This document shows positions 56,004 through 64,000 of a stretch of 64,000 nt of DNA, piece after piece. The first letter of the stretch is position 1, and the number at the start of each line of letters is the position of its first letter. Below the pieces are notes generated by a model. It worked only from the letters and a program-made list of their open reading frames with translations, did no database searches and was not told the DNA's origin. This DNA comes from Isoetes taiwanensis (Eukaryota; Streptophyta; Lycopodiopsida; Isoetales; Isoetaceae). The position numbers were made by a program, and so were the translations under genes. Location: contig JAJEKV010000010.1 in assembly GCA_021234155.1 (NCBI GenBank), positions 8,481,185-8,545,184 on the forward strand, read 5' to 3'.

Positions 56004-59000
56004 TCATCTACGCTTCGAATTTCCAGTTCTTTTAGGTCTGACGTATCTGCGTCCACTCTTGTCACCGCCGGAACCCACAGTAAAAGCACCTGCAGAAAAG
56101 TTGAGGTCACCAGGTTGCCCAAAAGGACTTGGGACAGCCGGTACAGGAGGGGCTCCAAATGGAACTGAAGGAGGTTGTGCACCAAATGCAAAACCTGCAG
56201 GTGCTGGTGAAGACTGTGCACCAAATTGGTTAGGAGGCTGAGCAGCTTGTGGAGATTCTTCTACCATACTCTCCTCCATTTGTTCATTCATTTCGCTTAC
56301 TGAAGGTCCATTACTCGATGCACCAAATGTAGGGGCTGTGGTTGACAGTCCAAATACTGAAGGCTGCTGGAAAGCGCTCTTTGCCTCAAAACCAAATGCA
56401 GGCGTAGTGGATCCAGAATTGAATGTAAATGAACTGCTTGATGAATTATTGGCTGCACTTGCACCAAACATGAAATTGCTTCCGTTGCTGGAGGAAGCAG
56501 CTCCAAAAGAAAAAGGCCCACTTGGAGCAGAACTTGTTCCAGCTCCAGCTCCAGCTCCAAAAGAGAATGTTGAAACAGGCGCAGAAGAACTTGCTCCACT
56601 TGTCATCGTGCCAAACGAAAACTGTGATGAAGTAGCAGCTGACCCTGCACCAAACATAAAGGGAGCTGTTGCAGAAGAGGTCGTTCCATTAGCTTTTCCT
56701 CCAAACATAAAAGGTGAAGTGCTTGTTGACACACTGGCTGCACTAGTCACAGTTCCAGCAAAAGAAAATGTGGGTGAAGTTGTAGATCCTGAGGATGAGA
56801 AGGCTGTCAAGCTAGGACCATTTGCTGGAGCTGCTGTGAATGAAAAGCCTGCGGTGCTTGATGATAATGAACTCCCACTACTGGCCCCAAATGAGAAAGA
56901 GGGTGCTACTGCAGTGGAGCTTGCACCAAAACAAAATGGGCTTGTTGAAGTAGAGCCAGCTACATTAGCACTCGACCCAAAAGTGAATGAGGACGACCCA
57001 GAGGAGCTTGCACCTGCTGAAGTCTGCCCAAATGCAAATACACTCTGACTTGTTGCAGAAGCAGAATTTGCGCCAACATTAAACGTGTTTGAGGCAGCTG
57101 GAGCACTTTCCGTACTAGAGGCAGACACTGGCACAGAGAACAGCTCAGAGCCAGAAGTAGTTGCTGCTGAAGGTGCTTCATTACCCTTCTCTGCATTTGT
57201 TAAGGATGATGAAAAAGAAAATGCTTGTGCACTTGAAGGGGAAAATAATGTAGTTGGCCCAGAAACTCCAGGAGAAATGCCACGGAAACCTCCTGAAAAC
57301 AGAGATGTGTTAGCAGTAGAGACTGTTGTGTTAGACATGGCGATAAATGGTGAAGTTGTGGTTTCAGAGGTGTCCGCTGCAGAACTGCAAGACAGCCCAA
57401 ACACAGGTGAGCTCTGACCCGTGATAGCCCTTGCCGAGCTCATCTCAAGACCATTTGCTGCAGCAGAACTCTTCATTGACACGGACACTGCTGCTCCACT
57501 TTGTGGTCCAAAACTGAGAGCAGAGGGATGTATGTGCGGCCGGCTGATGGCCTCCAAACATGAAACCCCCTGATTCAACAGCTGCAGACTCGAGCCTGGC
57601 CATAAATACAAGTTAAATGAGTATATTGGTGTCTATATACAGACAAAAACTTATTCATACCTGACTTTGGCTCTCCTATAGGAGGTGAAGATGCTTTGAA
57701 CTGAGTAAGCTCGGGAAACTGCAATGGTATTGGTGTAGATAGCGGAGAAGCTTGGGTTCCAATATTGCCACTATAAAACAAAAGATAGCAGTTACAATAC
57801 AATCTCAGACCACAAAAACCTTGTGAAAGACTAAATACTGCACTGACAAAAATAAGAAATACATACCTAGGAGGTACCTTTACTTTTACAGGCTCCTGTG
57901 CCAAAACATTGTTCACAGTTGCAGCTACTGGTTCTTGTTCAGCTTCTGCAGTTGCCGGTTGCTTTACTGCTGTCTCTGTAGCATTTTGAAAAGTCGTGTA
58001 TGAAATATTCGACGGTGTTGCTGAAAATATGGGCTTCTCAATTACAGGGGGAGAAATTGGCTTCAATGTAGCTGGCTCTGCTATGACACTTGCATCTGAA
58101 GGACCTTGAGTTTTTGAAGTAGAAACTACACTTGTCCCAATCTCATTATTCATTGGTATGCCTACATGTTTTTTTTCTATAAATGCAGCACTTGCAATGT
58201 CTTTAGAAAAATTTATGCGTGGTTCTACTTGTGACTGTTTCATATCCTTGACTTCAGAAGCTTGAGCCAAAAGATTATGCCCTTCATCATCCGAGTTATA
58301 TTCCTGCACAATCATCACGTATCATAAACTTATACTTCGACATAAGAGAAAGAGGAAAAGGTAAGGGTTTCTGCCAACTTGCCTCAAAAGCTGCGTTCAT
58401 ACGAAAACCCCTTTTAACATTCTCTGTGCATATTGGACCATTACTCATTGGAGTCTCTCTACTTTCTTGCGCAGTGGTCATCTTCACTCCAATACTGCTC
58501 ATACCCTCCTTTTCCTCTGGCGTAGTTCTTGGCACATCCTTAACTTCAGGAATCAACTTACTACATACATCAAGATTGGTGTTGTCCCTTGAGGGTCCTG
58601 GTTCACATATATCTGGAAACTTAATTGATTGCATACTCTTCCGTGCTTGATCATTAAGCATGCTCAAGGACAACTCCTTAGGTGGTCTTGCTCTGACCAA
58701 GGCTAGCTCTTCCTCTAATGCCTTTCCCTTTGGTGATGGGGTCACTTTCTCCAAGGTCTCCAAAATTTTTCGAGCAGTTTCACTTGATTGCGCTGGCACA
58801 GGAGGCAACTTTTCTTTGACGAGGTCTTCCTTTCGTACACCCTTACCTTTGTACATTGTCAGGTTCCTCATTCTACCATAATAAGGCCCATTTCCAATCC
58901 TTGGAGCCCCAGTTGACAACGAGGACAGAGGTGGACCAATCAGGGCTCCTTTTGTTAAAGTGCCCGATGTTTTCCAGTCTAAGGAGTTTCCCGCAGCAAA

Positions 59001-61035
59001 AGGACCTGATTTTTGCCGTGTCCGACGTACAGAACTAGAAGGCATATTGTCTTCCAGTACATCGCTTCTTCTCTTTAATGACTGTGCATATCCATTACCG
59101 TCGAAGTCAGGAAAAATAAATGAAATGCTCCAATATTAGACTAAGTAAAAACAACATGAACAATGGAAAAAATAGGACAGATATAATGAAGAAGATAATG
59201 TTAACATTTCAAAAATTTGCACCTGAGGAGTAGCAATAGATTGCCGAGCTTCATCCATTTGCTGTAACAGATGTGAATTAGAACCAGAAAATCTACAAAA
59301 AAAACTATGGCTAATCAGCAAATGAAAATTCTTACTTCAGAAGGCTTTGACAAGGAATGCGGTGTCCTAGGGAATCTCGAAACTGGTTCTATGATCCTTT
59401 GTTGTTCTCTAGGGCTTTCTCTTCCAATAGTCAGTGCATCTTTATAATTCAATATTCTGGCAGGGAAAGTAGGTGTAGAAGAAAAATGCCTTCCCATATA
59501 CGCTTTTGCAATATCCACAGGGGAAGAACAGTTTACATCTTGTACCTGCGCAGTTTGGCATTAATCAACAGCACGCACGACTTATCCGTCTACTTGCTTC
59601 GTCACAATGTGGAATAACATTTGGCATACTATCCTATTACAAATAACTGTGAGACATCAAAACATGCAGTGTGTTACCTACCAGGTCCTCATCACCAATG
59701 AAACCTTCCCATCTCCCAGTGTCTGCCTCCCCAGCAGGTAGTTCAAAAGATCCACCCAAGCCACGTTGATTTCTTGCTACTTTAAATGTATCCTTTTGAC
59801 TGTCATCAGATTGCTGACTTTTTGGATGCTCATTTTCAGCAACTCTAGGGCGTAAAACTTGTATGATACGATTATACTCCTCCCTAATATTAGCCAAGAA
59901 GGTCAGCAGACCAGGAAATTGAACTATAAGTCATCACATCAAACCAGCTGGATCAGAGCTTACACGGATAGCGTCTTCCGTTTTAATAAGCCTTCAACTT
60001 CCTCCTCGCCATTATTATTGTGGTTTTCAATATTGTTCTGCCCAAACGAACATAAAAGAATATAAAAGAAGAAAGTCGCAAGAACTAACTGAGCACAGAT
60101 CCACCAATATGCTAATGGTTTTATACATGCTGAATACTAGTTGAACACAAAGAGGACAAGATTTACAAGGTTCAGGACTTGTATCAACGTTCTTTAGATC
60201 AAAAAGAACTATCAAAAAAAGAATAAACAAAATTCTACTGCTATAACTCTTACCACTTCAACCAGTGTGGTTATGCTCATTTCTTTCTCTTCTAGTAACT
60301 CCCTTTCTGCAACACGCCAGAAAACTCACTTTAGAACATCTAACATACCGCCAAATGAATACTACCTCTTAATTTCAAGGATTGCGTGCAATAAGGGGTT
60401 AAGTTGACACAAGTACAAGGATTTCCATTCCCTAAATTTTGGGTGGTCCTTAATAGTTAAAACATTGTTTCATAGCAGAACGGTTAAAATGGTAAAACGC
60501 AAAATGTAGGATGAAAACTCTTACCTGTTTCCACATGTTCCTCGCCATCCTGAGTTGCTGCAGGAACGGGTGGAGGCAAAAGCCTGGGAACAGACACTTC
60601 GGTAGCTCCTTTCCAAAAAATACCAGACAACAATGACGAAGCTCCGTTCAAAATCTTTGAAGCTGCAGACCCAACAAGCCCAACACTCAGCCATGGCTTT
60701 TTCGCAGATGATCTTGCAGCTGCTGCACTAGTGAGCTTAGCCGCGGCCTGAGGACCTGCGGAAGCATGCCTCCCTACTGCCGGTCTCTCATAAGGCAAAC
60801 CAGACTTCTTTGCAAACCCTGAAACCCCTGTTCTAGACTTAAGCTTTCTAGATGCGGCCCCAGCTCGGCCACTGTTGTAAGGATTGTTCCGGCCTTCTTC
60901 ACGATTGGCTTGTAATGCTTCTAATCTATGAAAAGCATGAATCCCGTCCATGTTTGAATCTTGAGCAACATCCCCATCTTCCTGTTGTCTGTGCGCATAT
61001 GTATCTATTTTCTGCGGCTGGAAAGGCTCCGCCAT
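56004..61035 (-). CDS. NUP1: NUP1/NUP136-like nuclear basket nucleoporin, ten exons
   Basis: Exons that I joined on the minus strand: 61035-60525, 60306-60254, 60037-59964, 59883-59682, 59545-59336, 59261-59223, 59081-58383, 58303-57867, 57770-57661, 57595-56004. Phases agree at every junction and give 1,308 codons plus TGA. Residues 1-145 resemble plant NUP1, with PYERP at 81-85 and a Gly/Ala-rich amphipathic segment (about 115-141) that in Arabidopsis anchors NUP1 to the inner nuclear membrane. From about residue 364, SLKRRSDVLEDN and VRRTRQKSGPF match the conserved NUP1 motif. The last exon is Ser/Ala-rich with about 20 FG repeats (FSFGA, FMFGA, FAFGAQ) and a basic tail, RRYVRPKRTGNSKRR. 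The FG repeats form the permeability barrier and bind transport receptors, and the basket acts in mRNA export. Intron 7 uses a GC donor (GAG|GCAAGT). The exon edges are my reading and lack transcript support. Confidence 0.9.
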
Positions 61036-61274
61036 AGCCAGATCGCCCTTAAGCTTGCGTTTCTGCTCCTTCCCTCCGCCGTATTGCTAGCTTGCTAAGC
61101 TCAAAGGTTTTGGGTTCCGCCGCTCGGCTTAGCGGCGCCGCCGGCTACTCGTCGTATGTGCCATGGCTGCGCCGCCGCCTCCGCGTCTCGGCCCAGACAC
61201 GACTGCCATGTAGATAGATGACTCGGACCAAAATTCCTGTGCACCCTAAACGAGGTTGCCCTAGAATATATTTA
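61036..61274 (-). promoter_or_regulatory. GC-rich leader and proximal promoter of the NUP1 gene
   Basis: The 200 bases above the NUP1 ATG are markedly GC- and CpG-rich (GCGGCGCCGCCGGC near 61130), unlike the AT-rich surroundings. This suits a 5' UTR and promoter of a constitutively expressed gene. No TATA box is evident. The MITE at 61275 marks the upstream edge. Confidence 0.45.
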
Positions 61275-61918
61275 GGGTGAAATCACAGTATAGCCCGCCC
61301 AGGATTGAGTTTTTTATGTCTTGGATGGGGGATGAAGATGCCCAAGATAGCGGTATCAGACTTGCGCCCAAAAATGACATGCCACGTCAAAAATCTTTAT
61401 AAATGAAAACAGCCAAAGGGCTTGTAGAACCCTAAAATCGAAGAACCCTAAATCGACAATTCCACTAGCTGCAGCTCCGATTCTATTCTAAAATTGCCCA
61501 AATTCTTGAAAATCACTACGGATTAGCTTTCTACCGATTTTGGGCTGCATTAGCTCGATTTTTAGGTTCTGGTAGTTCGGATTTTTACTGTCCATGCATC
61601 GTTGCGAGTGTTTTTCACAAATCCGGCTCCATTCTGCGCGAACCTACTGATGAATCGTTCTAAACCGAGCATCCGTTGAAGCAGCAAGAACCCTAATCTT
61701 TTTTGTTCAATATTTTTCTGCAACATGGCTTCGACGTGGCGGTGGCCAAGATCTTGGTCAGGGGATAACCCCCGACCAAAAATACGCACCCTGCCCAGGA
61801 AATATTGCGTCGGGCACCCTGAGTGTGATAGAGGGGGCGCCCAGGAATCCGAAACGCAGCAATTTTATTGGTGGACGATAATTTCATATCGTGGGCGGCC
61901 GCAAGTGTGATTTCACCC
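61275..61918. mobile_element. Tourist-like (PIF/Harbinger) MITE, 644 bp
   Basis: GGGTGAAATCACA at the left end (61275-61287) and TGTGATTTCACCC at the right end (61906-61918) are perfect 13-bp inverted repeats. TTA flanks both sides (61272-61274 and 61919-61921), the usual PIF/Harbinger target duplication. The interior is non-coding. It sits about 240 bp upstream of the NUP1 start codon. Confidence 0.82.
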
Positions 61919-61921
61919 TTA

Positions 61922-62137
61922 GACTTTTGTTGAATTCAAGTTAGTTGGATGAGCTTTTGAGCTAGTTGAGTAGTGCAGTGTTTTTCCACTATCGGATGGT
62001 GATACAAGATTGAAGAGATTGGCATAAGGCAATCGCACATAATAATAATAACGTAATAATCATTTGATCAAAATTACTATAAGACTTTCTGATATTTACG
62101 CAGCGGTGCCGCTAATTTGATTCCTTTGTTTTCGACA
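61922..62137. other. Intergenic spacer
   Basis: AT-rich, with a short AAT run near 62040. No gene was seen. Confidence 0.4.
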
Positions 62138-62575
62138 TACTACCCCTTCCCCTCGAATCCGACATAACACTAAATAGATCTGCCTTGCTGCAAGTGATTC
62201 AACCTGTAAATCAAGCATGTTTGCCGATTCTTGGGCTTTTGTTTCTTGCCCTAACAAAGTGGAGGCGCACGAAGAAATTAGTGCATGAATGATGGATGAT
62301 TTTTATATATACGCGAATGCCCTTCCTTTGATTCCAACCGAGAAGGTCGGGCCGACGCGCGATACTACCCCCTTCCCTCGAATCCGACATAACACTAAAT
62401 AGATCGCCTTTGCCGCAAGTGATTCAACCTGTAAATCAAGCATGTTTGCCGATTCTTGGGCTTTTGTTTCTTGCCCTAACAAAGGGAGGCTACCAAGGAA
62501 TTAGTGCATGAATGATGGATGATTTTTATGTATACATTAATGCCCTACGCCTTGATTTCGGCGAGGAAGGCTGGT
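62138..62575. repeat. Two-copy tandem duplication, 225-bp period
   Basis: Unit 1 (62138-62362) and unit 2 (from 62363) share long identical stretches, such as GATTCAACCTGTAAATCAAG and GAATGATGGATGATTTTTAT. Small insertions, deletions and substitutions distinguish them, so the duplication is not very recent. No coding potential. Confidence 0.85.
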
Positions 62576-62612
62576 CGACGTCACGGCCAGCCTTCCTCGC
62601 CGAATCCAAGGC
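62549..62612. repeat. 26-bp inverted repeat hairpin
   Basis: 62549-62574 (core TTCGGCGAGGAAGGCTGG) pairs with 62587-62612 around a 12-base loop with CGACGTCA. One mismatched pair lies near the outer end. It is attached to the right edge of the second tandem unit. The first unit has only a diverged single arm. Confidence 0.85.
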
Positions 62613-63097
62613 AGAGGGGCATTCCTGTAACGTGAAGTCAAGGGTATCGTAGATGCAGTGCCACGTGGCGGCCATCCAACAGCTGGAGTGAAGAATAGCA
62701 GGTGGAAATTCAGAATGTCACGCGGAATGTCGGCTAGAATTCAGGGCAACATTTGGGAAAAGAATGGTTGCCACGTGGCGCAGCGCCATTGGATGCGAGG
62801 GCTGAATCTAGGGCACCCTGACTTTACGTCATTTGTATCATATCATCTAGCATTTGGTTGGCTTGTTTTGGCTTATCAGCCTGTCATGAAGAGAAAGAAA
62901 GACGAACTTATATAGTCAAATCCTATATCATATATCCTGATTTTTTGAATGGAAGTTTCTTGATTTTATGATAAAATATGCACGGCCATAACTACTTTCT
63001 TAACAACTATTTCTAATTATATGATGGAAAGCCCAAATCATACGCTCCAATTTATGACTCCAAACCCATCTTCATGTTTCTTCACTGGATTTAAATT
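62613..63097. other. Spacer upstream of the gypsy fragment
   Basis: CCACGTGGCG occurs twice (about 62662 and 62771). No coding region was recognised. Confidence 0.4.
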
Positions 63098-64000
63098 ATG
63101 AGTCATTCTCGTATGCAAAATCTTCCCAAATCATCATTTCTAGACCTGGTTGGTGTTGACAGAAGGATCTGTGAATTTGAGATAAAAATTAAGGAAGGCA
63201 TGAAACCCGTGGTACAAAAGCGCAGAAGAATTAATGCATCCTTATTAGGCCTAATCAAAGAGGAGTTATATAAAATGAAGGATGAAGGTGTGATTGCAGA
63301 GATTGTAAAACCTGAATGGCTATCTTGAATTGTTCCAGTAGAAAAGAAAAATAAAACTATAAGGATTTGCATTGACTATAGGGACTTGAATAAAGCTACC
63401 ATCAAAGATTGCTACCCTTTGCCATTTTTAGAAGAAGTCTTACATGCTGTTGCAGCAAGGAAATATATTCTTTCTTATATGGCTTCTCAAGTTTCAACCA
63501 AATAAGCATAAAGGAGGAGGATCAGCCAGAGACCTCATTCATTACACCGTGGGGAACATTTGCCATGAAAAGGATGCCCTTTGTATTCATGAATGCATCT
63601 GCAACTTTCCAGAGAGCTATGGAGACCATTTTCAAGGGCATGCCTACTAATGCTTTTCGTGTCTTCTTGGATGCTCTTTGCTTAGGAACTTCCCTCAAAA
63701 GTCATTTTGATGTTCTAACTAAGTTATTTGCCTTGTGCAGAAAAGGGGGGGTCAGTCTAAACCCAAAGAAATGTGTTTTTTTGTGTTCAAAAGGAGAATT
63801 GCTTGGACCTGTTGTGTCTACAAAAGGCATTCAAGTGGCTGAAGCTAAGGTTGAGGCTTTGAAGAAGCTAGCACCTCAAAAAACACTCAAACAGGTAAAA
63901 AGCTTCATGGGAATGACTAGTTTTTTGAGAATGTATGTCCCTCACTTCTCATACATTATGAATCCAATTTCTAACCTCACAAAGGTTGGAAAATTTTCCA
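63098..64000 (+). pseudogene. Ty3/gypsy reverse transcriptase, decayed, cut by window end
   Basis: Plus-strand reading with at least two stops and frame changes: KRRRINASLLGLIKEELYKM, EWLS then IVPVEKKNKTIRICIDYRDLN, then DCYPLPF. ETSFITPWGTFAMKRMPFVF, then NASATFQRAMETIF and FRVFLDALCLG follow, then LNPKKCVFL and KSFMGMTSFLRMYVP. This is the RT palm of a plant gypsy element up to the RNase H border. The catalytic box, normally F/YVDD or YLDD, reads FLDA, so the second aspartate is lost. Stops fall at about 63326 and 63503. RNase H and integrase would lie beyond 64000. Confidence 0.85.

Noticed and set aside
56338-57048. 236-codon plus-strand open frame
   Set aside because: Antisense shadow of the low-complexity FG-repeat exon of the NUP1 gene. 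Composition explains the open frame.

Overview
The window is nuclear DNA from a land plant. The evidence is a ten-exon NUP1-type nucleoporin gene, PPR proteins, plant initiator-tRNA(Met) primer sites and a dense mix of plant transposons. The PPR protein at 30.2-31.9 kb carries a long run of short S-type repeats. Together with a pogo/Tigger-type transposon and a GHTHDDID-type element, this suggests a fern or lycophyte rather than a flowering plant. That placement is inference with low to moderate confidence. I saw no tRNA or rRNA gene that I would call functional, no CRISPR array and no bacterial gene.

Layout. 0-18.6 kb is a nest of retroelements: a Ty3/gypsy integrase remnant (3.4 kb); an LTR plus primer site (3.7-4.3 kb); a minus-strand Ty1/copia deletion derivative (4401-9729) with near-identical LTRs, interrupted by a 1.65-kb solo LTR; one end of a CACTA transposon (to 11720); and a decayed minus-strand gypsy element (11.7-18.4 kb) split by a 4.5-kb L1-type LINE (12518-16987). 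19.1-23.3 kb is a non-coding repeat whose 145-bp ends carry a perfect hairpin. 23631-27495 is a complete pogo/Tigger-like DNA transposon with 25-bp terminal inverted repeats (TIRs) and a TA duplication. A frameshifted PPR gene lies at 30238-31882. 33.3-36.1 kb is full of two-copy duplications. 36519-38524 is a 2-kb non-coding LTR element.

39819-42905 holds a gene of the uncharacterised VGHTHDDID family (I recall it as DUF7869) between 25-bp TIRs flanked by a 6-bp direct repeat. This is the best candidate for an undescribed mobile system. An 800-bp foldback follows at 43.0-43.8 kb, then a MITE-like inverted pair, a perfect 24-bp hairpin, a truncated LINE tail and a motif cluster around 49.5 kb. 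49.9-56 kb is mostly gene-poor, with a P-class PPR remnant near 54 kb.

The one gene that looks fully functional is the NUP1 homologue on the minus strand (61035-56004). Its exons join in frame to 1,308 codons, and one intron uses a GC donor. A Tourist-like MITE sits about 240 bp upstream of its start codon. The window ends in a decayed gypsy reverse transcriptase. Almost everything except NUP1, and perhaps the PPR locus, is mobile or broken DNA.
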